A DNA stretch of 35,944 nucleotides from Candidatus Rokuibacteriota bacterium (GTDB lineage: Bacteria > Methylomirabilota > Methylomirabilia > Rokubacteriales > CSP1-6): contig JAUSJX010000039.1 of the NCBI GenBank assembly GCA_030647435.1, positions 1 to 35,944 of the forward strand, read 5' to 3'. Positions 23,682-35,601 of this stretch are shown here, piece by piece (positions within the stretch are counted from its first letter, which is position 1; each line of letters opens with the position of its first letter). Made by a program: the position numbers and the translations under genes. Below the pieces are notes generated by a model. It searched no databases, was not told the origin of the DNA, and was given only the letters and a program-made list of their open reading frames with translations.

Positions 23682-25159
23682 GCGACGAAGAAGAGGCGCC
23701 CCGCCGCCAGCGCGGACATGCGCAGGAGCAGCCACCCGTCGGCGAAGCGGCTGATGTTCGGCGCCCCGTACGTGCGCTCGCGGTAGCGCACGGGGATCTC
23801 CACGATGCGCAGGTTGAGCTTGGCGGCCCCGAAGATCAGGTCGAAGTCGCCGTACGGGTCGAAGTCGCCGAAGTGGGTCCGCCCGGCCGCGAGATGCGCG
23901 TAGTCCTCGCGCCAGATAACCTTGGTACCGCAGAGCGTGTCCTTGATGGGCTGGCCGATCAGGGCGCTCAGCAGGAGGCCGAAGAAGCGGTTGCCGAGCA
24001 GGTTCAGGAAGCGCATGGCCTTGGGGTCCATGGTGTAGACGAGGCGCGAGCCCATCACGAACTCCCCCGCCCCCGACACCATGGCTTCGTAGAACTGCGG
24101 CAGGTCCTCCGGGGCGACCGAGAGGTCGGCGTCGAGAATGATGAGCATGTCGCCCGACGCGTGCGCGAAGCCGAGCCGCACCGCGTCGCCCTTGCCCTTG
24201 CCGCTCTGGACCATGACCTTGATGTCCAGCTCCGGATGGGCCGCCGACACCCGCCGGCACTCCTCGAGCGTGTCGTCCTTCGAGTGCCCCTCGACGAAGA
24301 TGAGCTCCGTGCGGGAGCCGAGGGCCGGGAGCCGGCGCACGGCCTGCTCGATGTTGCCCTTCTCGTTGCGGCACGGGCAGACGACCGTCACGCTCGGCGG
24401 CTCCGGCGCGGCGCGCGGGATCGGCCTGGCAACCACCCAGTTGGTCCACACGAACCAGCGGACGATGGGCAGATGCGCGAGGAAGCGGTTGGCCCAGCGG
24501 CTGATCGGGCCGAGCCGAAGCGGCAGCAGGATGTGCCCGCGCGAGCGCACCGTCTCGAAGCCGGCGAGCCGCAGCAGGTTCTCGACGTCGCCGACGGTCG
24601 TCCAGTTGAGCAGCGGCAGCGGGTACTTGAGCCGGAGGGCCTCGAGGAGATGCACCACCGGCTGCCAGACACGGCTGTACCAGTTGATGATGATGCGCGT
24701 CCGGGGGTGGGAGACGGCGCGCAGGTGCTCGAGCGCGCCCCGGATGTCGAAGAGGTAGCCGACGAGATCAGACAGGATTATGTAGTCGAACTCGCGGCCG
24801 GGCAGGTCGAGCCGCTCCGACGCCGCGTGGCGGAATTCGAGATGAGGGTGGCGCTCCGATGCGTGGGCCACCATGGCGGCGGAGAGGTCGATGCCGACGC
24901 CCTCCGACGGCTCGAGGGAAGCCAGGAGGTCTCCCGTGCCGCAGCCGACCTCGAGCACGCGGGCGCCGCGAGGCACGTGGAAGCGCGCCAGCGACGCGAT
25001 GGACTCGTGGTAGCCGGAGTTGCGGGCACGCCAGTAGTCGACGCGGCCCGCGTAGTCGTTGAAGAAGGCTTCGAAGCCGGCGAGGTACTCGTCCATCGCG
25101 GCCGGCGGCCGCTCGCTCCGCACCCGGCGCGCCCAGCGGATCGCGTCGCTGGCTGTCAC
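23678..25159 (-). CDS. Bifunctional methyltransferase-glycosyltransferase family 2 fusion
   Basis: A 493-residue two-domain protein. Residues about 20-235 form a class I methyltransferase (VLEVGCGTGDLLASLEPSEGVGIDLSAAMV, DYIILSDLVGYLFDIRGALEHLRAVSHP). Residues about 255-470 form a GT2 domain of the dolichol-phosphate-mannose-synthase type (VTVVCPCRNEKGNIEQAV, IFVEGHSKDDT, ILDADLSVAPEDLPQFY, DTLCGTKVIWREDY, YGDFDLIFGAAKLNLRIVEIPVRY). Such GT2 domains often charge polyprenyl phosphate with one sugar. The fusion suggests methylation and transfer are coordinated. GTG 25159 is one base after the fucose-synthase-like stop. Both halves look intact. Confidence 0.9.
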   Translation of the reverse strand: MTASDAIRWARRVRSERPPAAMDEYLAGFEAFFNDYAGRVDYWRARNSGYHESIASLARFHVPRGARVLEVGCGTGDLLASLEPSEGVGIDLSAAMVAHASERHPHLEFRHAASERLDLPGREFDYIILSDLVGYLFDIRGALEHLRAVSHPRTRIIINWYSRVWQPVVHLLEALRLKYPLPLLNWTTVGDVENLLRLAGFETVRSRGHILLPLRLGPISRWANRFLAHLPIVRWFVWTNWVVARPIPRAAPEPPSVTVVCPCRNEKGNIEQAVRRLPALGSRTELIFVEGHSKDDTLEECRRVSAAHPELDIKVMVQSGKGKGDAVRLGFAHASGDMLIILDADLSVAPEDLPQFYEAMVSGAGEFVMGSRLVYTMDPKAMRFLNLLGNRFFGLLLSALIGQPIKDTLCGTKVIWREDYAHLAAGRTHFGDFDPYGDFDLIFGAAKLNLRIVEIPVRYRERTYGAPNISRFADGWLLLRMSALAAGRLFFVA

Positions 25160-25160
25160 G

Positions 25161-27832
<2,672 letters not shown>

Positions 27833-28936
27833 TCAGCGCGCCGCGATAACGCGCATGAGCGCGATCTCGCGCGCCACCAGTGTCGAGAGGTCGTAGCGTT
27901 CTACGATCATCTTCCTCGCCGCCTTCCCAAGCCGCGCCGCCAGCGCCGGGTCGTCGAAGACCTGCCGAAGGCGAGCAGCCAGCTCCTCCGGGCGGTGCGG
28001 GTCGAAGAGGAGCCCGGTCTCCCCATCGGTGATGAGCGACCGGTTGCCCGCGCAGTCCGAGGCGACACAGGGCAGCCCGCAGGCCATGGCCTCGAGCAGA
28101 ACCTTCGGATGTCCCTCCGTGAACGAGGCCAGGACGAAGACGTCCGACGAGGTATAGACCGCGGGCAGCTTGGCCTGCTCGACCACCCCCAGAAACTCCA
28201 CGGACCCACCCTGTGCCCTGGCTTGGGCGTCGAGATCGGCGCGCAGTGGACCGCTTCCCGCCAGCCGTAACGTGGCGCCGGCGCCGGCCGAGGCCGTGGC
28301 CTCGACCACGGTCTGGAGATTCTTTTCCGGGGAGAGCCTGCCGACGTACACGATTCGACGGCCGCGGGCACGCTCGCCGTCCCCGGGCCGGAAGAGCCGG
28401 AGGTCGACGCCGTTCGGGATGAGCTCCACGCGCGGAGCCAGCCTCGCGGCGCGCACCCTCAGCTCCTCCGTGGTGGCGATGACGGCCGCGGCGTGGCGGA
28501 GGCCGAGGCGCTCGACCACGGCTTTGAGCACGCGCTTGGGCCCGGGCCGGGACAGCCGGCCGTACCAGAAGCCGTAGGTCGTCACGTACGGAATGCCGAA
28601 GCGCCTCTTGGCCCGGAGCGCCGGGATGACGCCCGTGATCTGGAAGACGCGAAGGACGCTGCAGCGTCGGAACTCCGCCGCATGCGCCCCGACCATGGTC
28701 ACGGCGCGGCGGCCGCGGCTCATGGGCCGCCCCGGCGCGAGCACGCGGACGCGATCGAGCAGAGCAGGCTCGCTCGTGAACTCGTCGAGCGACTCGGCGA
28801 GGTAGCTGAAGTAGCAGACCTCGCCGAAGGCGTCCGCATAGGGTCGCATGTAGGCATCCAGGAGCCTGGACTGCTGGCCGGTCTCGGCTAGGGCGCGGAT
28901 CCCGCTCCCCAGCGCGGGCAGGAAGCCGACCGCCAT
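27833..28936 (-). CDS. Glycosyltransferase family 4
   Basis: GT-B glycosyltransferase of 367 residues acting at the cytoplasmic membrane face. The N-terminal domain is variable (SYLAESLDEF, VTTYGFWYG). The C-terminal donor domain has IPNGVDLRLFRPGDG, IVYVGRLSPEKNLQTVVEA, LAGSGPLRADLD and the E-x7-E region FTEGHPKVLLEAMACGLPCVASDCAGNR. Its ATG at 28936 shares one base with the upstream stop (TGATG). Sugar specificity cannot be read. It is the last gene before the 177-bp gap. Confidence 0.92.
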   Translation of the reverse strand: MAVGFLPALGSGIRALAETGQQSRLLDAYMRPYADAFGEVCYFSYLAESLDEFTSEPALLDRVRVLAPGRPMSRGRRAVTMVGAHAAEFRRCSVLRVFQITGVIPALRAKRRFGIPYVTTYGFWYGRLSRPGPKRVLKAVVERLGLRHAAAVIATTEELRVRAARLAPRVELIPNGVDLRLFRPGDGERARGRRIVYVGRLSPEKNLQTVVEATASAGAGATLRLAGSGPLRADLDAQARAQGGSVEFLGVVEQAKLPAVYTSSDVFVLASFTEGHPKVLLEAMACGLPCVASDCAGNRSLITDGETGLLFDPHRPEELAARLRQVFDDPALAARLGKAARKMIVERYDLSTLVAREIALMRVIAAR

Positions 28937-29724
28937 CAGCGGCGCTTCCTCGCGACAACCTGGAAGCCGGTACTCTCCTCCGGGTGCCGCACGGCCGCCT
29001 CCCGCTTCCATCGGCTCAGCCGCTCGTAGAGCATGAGTGACAGCCCGCCCACGGCGTCGATGGCCCCGGCCCAGGGCGTGTCGAGGACCACGGGCATCAC
29101 CGGGCCGTCGGGCTCGAATCCCGCGGCCGCCAACTCGGCCAGGAACTCCGACTGCGTGTACTCGATCTTGTGGTCGGGGTCGGAGTAGGAGAAGAGCCCG
29201 GCTGCGCGGAGCGTGCGGCGCCACCGCGTCTCGCGGTTGGGGCCCGAGACGAGCAGCCGGCCGTCGTCCTTGAGGACGCGGTGGATCTCCCGCAGAACCG
29301 CGGTACGCGGCACGAGGTGCTCGATGACGTCAAGAAAGAGGGCGGCGTCGAACGAGCGGTCGGGGAACGGGAAGGCACCGGTGATGTCCCAGGCGAAGAT
29401 GCGCGCGTTGTCGAGCCCGCGCTCGCGGATGGTGCGGGCGGCGATGGGCAGCTGGGCCAGATCATAGTCGAAGCCCACGATGGTGCGGCAGCAGGTCGCG
29501 GCGCGCACGAGATGCGCGCCGTTGGCGCAGCCCACGTCGAGGACCCGGTCGCCGGAGGACAGATACGGCAGGTACCAATCGTGCCATGGATGATCGACGA
29601 GGTGCTTGGGATGGATGGGATACGGGCGCTTGCCCGTCCACCGCACGAGACGTACGCCGAGCGCCTTGCCGCGTCGGTTCACGACGTCCACCGCGCGCAC
29701 CGTCAGCCGGCCGAGCGGGTTCAT
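28936..29724 (-). CDS. Class I SAM-dependent methyltransferase
   Basis: A 262-residue methyltransferase. Motifs: VLDVGCANGAHLVRAAT (near 62), VGFDYDLAQLPIAARTI, DAALFLDVIEHLVPRTAVLREIHRVLKDDGRLLVSGPNRETRW, and DHKIEYTQSEFLAELAAAGFEP in the C-terminal half. The HPWHDWYLPYL lead-in before motif I is shared by many methyltransferases of surface-glycan loci. The ATG overlaps the stop of the upstream GT4 gene (ATGA) and its own stop shares a base with the next GT4, so it sits between two glycosyltransferases in a coupled trio. Confidence 0.86.
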   Translation of the reverse strand: MNPLGRLTVRAVDVVNRRGKALGVRLVRWTGKRPYPIHPKHLVDHPWHDWYLPYLSSGDRVLDVGCANGAHLVRAATCCRTIVGFDYDLAQLPIAARTIRERGLDNARIFAWDITGAFPFPDRSFDAALFLDVIEHLVPRTAVLREIHRVLKDDGRLLVSGPNRETRWRRTLRAAGLFSYSDPDHKIEYTQSEFLAELAAAGFEPDGPVMPVVLDTPWAGAIDAVGGLSLMLYERLSRWKREAAVRHPEESTGFQVVARKRR

Positions 29725-30884
29725 CGCGGCGCCCGCCCGCCGCGCCGCCGCCAGGCCTCGAGCGTGTCCTCGTAGACACGGCGCGTGGCCGCCACGCAGG
29801 GCTCCCAGCGGAAGAGGCGGTCGGCGCGCTCACGCCCCACGGTGCCGAACTTCTCCCTGAGCGCGGGATCGCCCAGGAGCAGCACGAGCCGCTCGAGGAA
29901 GCGGTCGGGTGCCGCCGGATCGCACGTGAAGCCGCTCTCGCCGTCGGCGACCAGTTCGGGGATGGAGCCGCGGTCGGAGGCGACCACGGGCACGCCGGAG
30001 GACATGGCCTCGGCCACGGTGAAGCCGAAGCCCTCCATGGCCGATGGGAAGAGGAAGACGTCCGCGAGGTTGAAGTGCGCGGGTTTCTCGGACTCGGGCA
30101 CATAGCCCGTGAAGACCACGCGCCCCTCGAGCCCGAGCCGCCGTGCATGGCGCTCGAGCCCGGCCCGGAGCGGTCCCCCGCCCGCTATCACCAAGCGCGC
30201 CTCGGGCAGGCGCGCGGCCACGGGCGCCCAGACGTCCAGCAGCAGGAAGAGGTTCTTGCGGGGCTTGAGCCCGCCGAAGAAGAGCGCGACGGGGTGACCG
30301 CGGAGGCCGTAGCGGTCGAGGAGATCGGCCCGCGGCGGGCGCGGCACGAACGCGGGATCGACGCCGTAGTAGACGACGGAGACGTGATCTGTGCGCACCC
30401 CGAGCTCCGAGGCGAGCTGACGCTTGCCAAACTCGCTGCCCACGACCACGCGATCGGACGCCTCCACCACGCGTTTCTCGATGAGGCGGTTCCACGGGCT
30501 CGGGTCGAGATGGTGATGGTGCGAGACGACGGGCGCGTCGATGTTGTAGCGGCGGCGGGCCCAGAGAGCCCCCGGCCCGATGTAGCGGAGCGAGTGGACG
30601 CGGAGTAGGTCGAAGCCCACCTCGTCCCAGACGCGCTTGACCGCGCCGGGCACCACGAAGGGTGCCACGTACCAGCGCAGTCCACGCCGGATGCGGAAGC
30701 GGTGGACGGTCCAGTTGGGTACGCCCTCAGGATGCGGCTTGCCGCGCGCGAGGATGAGCTCCACGCGCACGCCGGCCTGGCCGAGCCTGACGAGGAGCTC
30801 GCGCTCGTAGGTCTCGCCGCCCGAGGTGGTCTCGGGGTTGACGCCGCAGTGGGGCGAGCAGATCCGGAGCGGTGCCGCGCTCAT
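29721..30884 (-). CDS. Glycosyltransferase family 4
   Basis: A 387-residue GT-B enzyme. Landmarks are SGGETYERELLVRLGQAGVRVEL (acceptor domain glycine-rich loop), a His-rich SHHHHLDPSPWN segment near 120, VVYYGVDPAFVPRPP, ALFFGGLKPRKNLFLLLDVW, IAGGGPLRAGLERHA and FPSAMEGFGFTVAEAMSSGVPVVASDRGSIPELV. ATG 30884 overlaps the upstream stop (ATGA). Substrates unknown. All features of an active GT4 are present. Confidence 0.93.
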   Translation of the reverse strand: MSAAPLRICSPHCGVNPETTSGGETYERELLVRLGQAGVRVELILARGKPHPEGVPNWTVHRFRIRRGLRWYVAPFVVPGAVKRVWDEVGFDLLRVHSLRYIGPGALWARRRYNIDAPVVSHHHHLDPSPWNRLIEKRVVEASDRVVVGSEFGKRQLASELGVRTDHVSVVYYGVDPAFVPRPPRADLLDRYGLRGHPVALFFGGLKPRKNLFLLLDVWAPVAARLPEARLVIAGGGPLRAGLERHARRLGLEGRVVFTGYVPESEKPAHFNLADVFLFPSAMEGFGFTVAEAMSSGVPVVASDRGSIPELVADGESGFTCDPAAPDRFLERLVLLLGDPALREKFGTVGRERADRLFRWEPCVAATRRVYEDTLEAWRRRGGRAPR

Positions 30885-31543
30885 AGTCGCCGGGCGATGA
30901 CGAGGTAGCCCGTCGTGTAGCTCGACAGGAAGGCCGAGCGGCCGACGGGCGGCAGGCGGTCGAGAAGCCGGAGGCAGGCGCCCGCGGGCAGCACTGGCAC
31001 CGCCGCCAACGCCCGCAGTGGCCGTGAGCGGATATGCGCTGCCGCCTGGCGCAGCATGTTGGCCAGCGTGGTGAAGAAGCAGCCCTGCTGCGTCACGGTC
31101 TCGACCTCGAGCCCCGCGCGCACGAACAGTTCGCACAGGCGCCCCGCCGAGAAGCGATGCCGGTCCGTCGGGTGGTCGAGGCGGTGGAGCAGCGGCGCCG
31201 AGAGGAGGACACGGCCACCTGGAACGAGCACGCGCCGGAACTCGGCGAGCATGTCCTCGTAGCGGTCCACGTATTGGATGACTTCGCTGCACAGGATGCC
31301 GCCCATCGAGTCCGACTTGAAGGGCAGCACCTCGGCGCTCCCCACGACGTCCGGCGCCTCGTCCGCGGCTAGGTTGAAGAGCACCCAGCGCCGGACGCCG
31401 CGCTTCGGCCGCCTGAAGTCGCCGCGCGGGACGCGCTTGCCACCGACGTCGAGCACGAGACCCGAGAGCCCTGGCGCCTGCCGCAGGAGCTCGGCGTCCA
31501 GCAGCGCGCGGCGGTAGGAAGCTCCGAGGCGCGGTCCTCTCAC
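30881..31543 (-). CDS. Methyltransferase-like protein with degenerate SAM-binding motif
   Basis: A 220-residue member of the methyltransferase-11-like group. The back half of the fold is clear ([67 protein letters not shown]). Motif I, however, reads [15 protein letters not shown] instead of the D-x-G-x-G-x-G pattern, and the following acidic ribose-binding position is unclear. It may bind SAM atypically, use another substrate or be a non-catalytic partner. GTG 31543 overlaps the GT4 stop upstream (GTGA), and its stop overlaps the next ATG. Confidence 0.78.
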   Translation of the reverse strand: MRGPRLGASYRRALLDAELLRQAPGLSGLVLDVGGKRVPRGDFRRPKRGVRRWVLFNLAADEAPDVVGSAEVLPFKSDSMGGILCSEVIQYVDRYEDMLAEFRRVLVPGGRVLLSAPLLHRLDHPTDRHRFSAGRLCELFVRAGLEVETVTQQGCFFTTLANMLRQAAAHIRSRPLRALAAVPVLPAGACLRLLDRLPPVGRSAFLSSYTTGYLVIARRL

Positions 31544-32823
31544 GCGGCAGACACCTCGCGATAGAGGGCGAGCAGGCGGTCCACCGAGAGGTCGGCGCTG
31601 AAGCGGCCTTCGACGTGGCGCCGGGCCTGCTCGCCCAACCGCAGGCGGAGGGGCTCGTCGAGCAGCAGTCGTTCGAGGGCGCGCGCGAGCCCGACCGGGT
31701 CATGGGGCTTGACGAGGAGCCCCGTCACGCCGTCCACCACGAGCTCCGGCGTGCCGCCGACCTGGGTGCCGACGACCGGGCGTCCGGCGGTCATGGCCTC
31801 CAGAATGACGCGGCTCAGCGAGTCGGGGATGATCGAAGGCACGGCGACGACGTCGGCCGCCGCGTAGAGCCCCAGCACGAGGGCGTTCGGCAGCGGCCCA
31901 AGACGGCGAAGCCAGGGCGCCTCGGGCAGCGGCGTGGCGCCTTCGCCGACGACGACGAAGACGGCGTCGGGCACGGCCGCGACCACGAGCGGAGCGGCCG
32001 CGGCGAGGTCGGCCGTCCCCTTGCCCGGCGAGAGCTTGCCGACATAGAGGACCACGGGCCGCCCCTCGAGCCCGTGGGCGCGGCGCGCCGCGGCGGCGCG
32101 CTCCGGCGAGGCCGGCGCCAGGAGCGGCGGGATGGTGTGGATCGTCTCGATCCGCCTCACGCCTTCGAGTAGCCCCGATCGCCGGTAAATCCCAAGGATG
32201 CCGTCGCTCACGCCCACGAGGGCGTCCAGACGGCGGAGGAAGCGCTGCTTGAAGCAGGCGTCCAGCCAGCCGCCGAGGAAGGCCAGCTTGGTCGCGAGCC
32301 GGGAGCGGCGCCCTCGCATGTAGAGATCGAAGTACTCCTGCGAGCACTCGCGCCAGAGCTTGCCCACGCCGCAGTCGTCCGGCCGGCGGTCGCCGTGATG
32401 CAGGCACATCGGCGCGGGATCGATGAGGCTGCCGTCGCGGATGGTGAGCAGCACGGGCACGCCGGTGAGCCGCCGCGCGATGAGACCGGGCAGCAGCATG
32501 TGCTTGTTCTGGGCGTGGATGACCTGGGCGCCCTCTTTGCTGACGGCGCGCGCCAGCTGGAGCCCGCACCAGATCGGGAAGAGCGGGTTCAGGACCACAC
32601 GCTGGGACACGACCGCGCGGCCGGCCGGGCGCTTGACCGGGAAGGGGAAGCGGCGGACGCGGAACCCGTCGCGCTCCTCGAGCGCGGGCGCGCCGTAGTT
32701 GGGCGTGACGACGACCACGCGCTCCCCGTGGCGCGCGAGAGCCCGAGCCAGCGCCTCAGTGCTCCACTCGGCGCCGCCCGGCGCGTGAGGCGGGAAATAT
32801 TCGTTCGCGAGACAGATGTTCAC
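31540..32823 (-). CDS. Glycosyltransferase family 4
   Basis: A 427-residue GT-B enzyme, longer than its neighbours because of an insertion near 140-200 with several Cys and His ([28 protein letters not shown]). Such a segment occurs in some GT4 enzymes of surface-glycan loci and may bind metal. Other landmarks: [54 protein letters not shown] and [38 protein letters not shown] 32823 overlaps the deacetylase stop (GTGA). Sugar specificity unknown. Confidence 0.92.
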   Translation of the reverse strand: MNICLANEYFPPHAPGGAEWSTEALARALARHGERVVVVTPNYGAPALEERDGFRVRRFPFPVKRPAGRAVVSQRVVLNPLFPIWCGLQLARAVSKEGAQVIHAQNKHMLLPGLIARRLTGVPVLLTIRDGSLIDPAPMCLHHGDRRPDDCGVGKLWRECSQEYFDLYMRGRRSRLATKLAFLGGWLDACFKQRFLRRLDALVGVSDGILGIYRRSGLLEGVRRIETIHTIPPLLAPASPERAAAARRAHGLEGRPVVLYVGKLSPGKGTADLAAAAPLVVAAVPDAVFVVVGEGATPLPEAPWLRRLGPLPNALVLGLYAAADVVAVPSIIPDSLSRVILEAMTAGRPVVGTQVGGTPELVVDGVTGLLVKPHDPVGLARALERLLLDEPLRLRLGEQARRHVEGRFSADLSVDRLLALYREVSAA

Positions 32824-33602
32824 GCCGCCGCCTCGCGCACCGTGGCGTAGCCGCCGGCGGGCGCGCCCGCCAGCAGTCGATCGAGCCACGCCGCGCCGCC
32901 GCGGACGACGTCGCGGTCGTGGAAGGCCAGGACGCGCGCGTCGTCCACGAGCGTGAGTCCCGGCGCCGGCGCCCAGCGCGCCGCGCCGAGGCACGAGACG
33001 ACTCGGATGCCCGCCGCGGCCGCGGCGCCGAGCGTCTTCTGCGACAGCACGTTGCCGGGCGGCACGAACGTCTCGACGGCGCGGCCGAGGAAGTCCTGAA
33101 GGATGGCCTGGGCCCGCCGCAGATGCTCGCGGTGCACGCTCTCGGGCAGCCAGTCGTAGAACTCCCGGTGCTCGGCCCGGTTGCCCGAGAAGAGCCGAGG
33201 CCGGAAGCGCCCGTCCTGGAGGACGCAGTGGGTGTAGCCGTGGTTGGCGACCTCGAGCAGGCCTCGCTCGACGCCGCGGCGGACCACACGACTGGCGTCA
33301 GGGAACTTGAGCGGGTACGGCACGACGGAGCCGTCGTCCTCGACCCAGCCGGCGGTGACGCCCACGGTCATTCGCGAGCCGGCGCGGGCGAGCCGCTCGA
33401 GCACCGCCTCCCAGTCCGCGGCGGTGAGCTCGCGGTAGGGGCCCCAGCGCTTGATCGGCGGCAGGTACTTGAGGAAGAGGAAGTTGCCGGGGAAGGGCAG
33501 CCTGAGTCCGCCCAGCGCGACACGCGTGAGCCCGTACACCTCGTGCCGCTTCGAGGCTGCGCCCACGTCGTCCATCCGGAGCGCGACGGCCGTGCCGCTC
33601 AC
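32820..33602 (-). CDS. Polysaccharide deacetylase-like (NodB-fold) protein
   Basis: NodB-fold enzymes remove N- or O-acetyl groups from sugars using a metal held by Asp-His-His. This 260-residue protein keeps a plausible triad: RMDDVG near the N-terminus and NHGYTH (two His four apart) near residue 125, with [12 protein letters not shown] and LAFHDRDVV further on. The segment between is not the usual chitin-deacetylase layout and resembles DUF2334-type relatives. There is no signal peptide, so action on cytoplasmic, lipid-linked or nucleotide-linked sugar is likelier than on exported polymer. GTG 33602 overlaps the upstream stop (GTGA); an in-frame start further up at 33671 is less likely. 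Confidence 0.8.
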   Translation of the reverse strand: MSGTAVALRMDDVGAASKRHEVYGLTRVALGGLRLPFPGNFLFLKYLPPIKRWGPYRELTAADWEAVLERLARAGSRMTVGVTAGWVEDDGSVVPYPLKFPDASRVVRRGVERGLLEVANHGYTHCVLQDGRFRPRLFSGNRAEHREFYDWLPESVHREHLRRAQAILQDFLGRAVETFVPPGNVLSQKTLGAAAAAGIRVVSCLGAARWAPAPGLTLVDDARVLAFHDRDVVRGGAAWLDRLLAGAPAGGYATVREAAA

Positions 33603-34420
33603 TTCTGCGCCAGGAGCTCGATGTGGGGTGACACGCTCGCGAGACGGTAGTAGGCCCGCACCAGCGGCCACAGCGGGCTGCCCGTCTCGGGCATCCGCGC
33701 CTCCGCGGCCTCGAGCCGCGTCACCCGGGCGCCGGCCGCGCGGAAGAGCGATTCGAGCCGTCCCCGCAGGAGGGGCTGGAGCGTGTCCACGAAGCCGGTC
33801 GGCCGCTGCCGGGCGCGCAGGTACCAGCGCGCCAGGAGCTTCGGCATGCGCGGCAGCCAGAAGAGCTTGTAGTGCCCCTCGTAGCAGCTGAGCGCGTTGG
33901 GCCCATGGACGTAGACGGCCCCGCCGGAACGCGCGACCCGCATCATCTCCCGCACGGCCTCGGATACGCTCCCCACGTGCTCGAGCGTCGAGAAGCAGTA
34001 GACGAGGTCGAAGGTCCCGTCGCGGAAGGGCAGCGCCTCGACGGCGCCTAGCGCGGCCCCGCCGCCGCCCTCGTGCAGGGCCTTGAGCCGGCAGATCTCC
34101 ACGGCGGCCGGCTCGGCGTCCACGCCGACGGCGCGCGCGCCCGCCCGCCGCGCCATCACGGTGAAGCCGCCCGTGCCGCAGCCGACGTTCAGGAGCCTGA
34201 GGCCCGCCACGGGTCGGCCGAGGACCGCCTCGAGGCGCGCCAGGTGGCCGGCCTCGTACGATTCCTCCCCGAGCCGCGCCGCGACCAGATCCCGCCAGCC
34301 GGGAATGCCGAGCGCGTCACGGTAGTAGCGCGTGTAGTACTGGGTGAGGCGGCTCCGCACCGGCTCGGGCCAGACGCCGGCCGAGCCCGTCGCGGCCACC
34401 TGCGACTGGCCCACGCTCAT
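33599..34420 (-). CDS. Class I SAM-dependent methyltransferase
   Basis: A 273-residue methyltransferase. Motifs: LLNVGCGTGGFTVMARRAGARAVGVDAEP (near 75-103), EALPFRDGTFDLVYCFSTLEHVGSVSEAVREMMRVARSGGAVYVHGPN, followed by YEGHYKLFWLPRMPKLLARWYL, a pattern I associate with methyltransferases of polysaccharide loci. The ATG at 34420 overlaps the aminotransferase stop (ATGA), and its own stop overlaps the deacetylase GTG. Methylation of the amino-sugar made by the neighbour is possible; that is inference from position. Confidence 0.86.
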   Translation of the reverse strand: MSVGQSQVAATGSAGVWPEPVRSRLTQYYTRYYRDALGIPGWRDLVAARLGEESYEAGHLARLEAVLGRPVAGLRLLNVGCGTGGFTVMARRAGARAVGVDAEPAAVEICRLKALHEGGGGAALGAVEALPFRDGTFDLVYCFSTLEHVGSVSEAVREMMRVARSGGAVYVHGPNALSCYEGHYKLFWLPRMPKLLARWYLRARQRPTGFVDTLQPLLRGRLESLFRAAGARVTRLEAAEARMPETGSPLWPLVRAYYRLASVSPHIELLAQK

Positions 34421-35601
34421 CGCCCGAGCGCCGCCAGGAGCGCCTCGACCACGGCTAGGCGCTCCTCGGCCGTGATCCCCACCGAGCACGGCAGCGACAG
34501 CCCACGCTCGTAGAGCCGCGCGGCGACCTCGACCTCGTAGGACTGGGCGGCCTTGAACACCGGCTGGGAATTGAGCGGGCGCCAGAGCGGCCGCGCCCCG
34601 ATGCCCGCGGCGTTGAGCCCGCGCAAGAGCCCGCGCACGTCCGGGACACGGCGCCCGTCGAGCAGGATGGACGTCATCCAGTAGGTCGAGCGCGCCCACG
34701 GCGCCTCGGTGAACACCGTGACCCCTGGGACAACCGCCAGCAGGTCCCCGTAGTGGGCCGCGGTCGCGCGCTTGGCCTCGACGAAGCCGTCGAGCTGCTC
34801 GAGCTGCGCCACGCCGAGAGCGGCCTGGATGTTCGTGAGCCGGTAGTTGAAGCCGGTCTCCTCGTGGACGTACTCGATGGCGTCCGAGCGGGCCTGGGTG
34901 GTGAGCCGCCGCACGCGCGCCGCCATTTGCGCGTCGCGGGTGAGCACCATGCCGCCGCCGCCCGTGGTGATGATCTTGTTGCCGTTGAAAGACAGGCAGC
35001 TCAGGAGCCCCTCGCAGCCGACGCGGCGGTCACGGTAGCGGGCGCCCAGCGCCTCGGCGGCGTCCTCGACCACGGCGAGCGGATAGCGCCGCGCGACCTC
35101 CAAAACCGCGTCGAGATCGCACGGATGGCCGTAGAGGTGCACCGGCAGCACCGCGCGCACGACCCGCCCCGTGGCGCGGTTGACCACCTGTCCCGCCTTG
35201 ACCACGCACCCGCGGGAGAGGAAGTCGGCCATCTTGCCTGCGTCGAGGCCCCAGGACGTCTCCTCGGAGTCGAGGAAGATCGGCTGCGCCCCGCAGTACG
35301 AGACGGCGTTGGCGGTCGCGATGAACGTCAGCGCGGGAACCAGCACCTCGTCGTCGGGCTTGACGCCGGCGGCCAGAAGCGCCACGTGGAGGGCGGCCGT
35401 ACCGTTAACCGTGGCGACGGCGTGGGGCACGCCGACATAGGCCGCCACTTCGTGCTCGAAGCGCTCGACGAACGGCCCGACCGAGGAGACCCAGTTGGTG
35501 TCGAGGCATTCCTTCAGGTACTTCCACTCGTTGCCGGCCAGATGCGGCACGGCATTGGGGATCACGCGTCGGGGGGGGATCACGCGCTGGGGCGTGCTCA
35601 C
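34417..35601 (-). CDS. DegT/DnrJ/EryC1 sugar aminotransferase (LegC-like)
   Basis: PLP enzymes of this family aminate keto-sugars on nucleotide carriers. The 394-residue protein opens with VPHLAGNEWKYLKECLDTNWVSSVGPFVERFE and TVNGTAALHVALLAAGVKPDDEVLVPALTFIATANAV, wording close to LegC-type aminotransferases that make 4-amino-4,6-dideoxy sugars. It has the PLP lysine K209 in SFNGNKIITTGGGG and GFNYRLTNIQAALG. GTG 35601 overlaps the stop of the upstream SDR (GTGA), which may supply its keto-sugar. The exact product is uncertain. Confidence 0.9.
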   Translation of the reverse strand: MSTPQRVIPPRRVIPNAVPHLAGNEWKYLKECLDTNWVSSVGPFVERFEHEVAAYVGVPHAVATVNGTAALHVALLAAGVKPDDEVLVPALTFIATANAVSYCGAQPIFLDSEETSWGLDAGKMADFLSRGCVVKAGQVVNRATGRVVRAVLPVHLYGHPCDLDAVLEVARRYPLAVVEDAAEALGARYRDRRVGCEGLLSCLSFNGNKIITTGGGGMVLTRDAQMAARVRRLTTQARSDAIEYVHEETGFNYRLTNIQAALGVAQLEQLDGFVEAKRATAAHYGDLLAVVPGVTVFTEAPWARSTYWMTSILLDGRRVPDVRGLLRGLNAAGIGARPLWRPLNSQPVFKAAQSYEVEVAARLYERGLSLPCSVGITAEERLAVVEALLAALGR

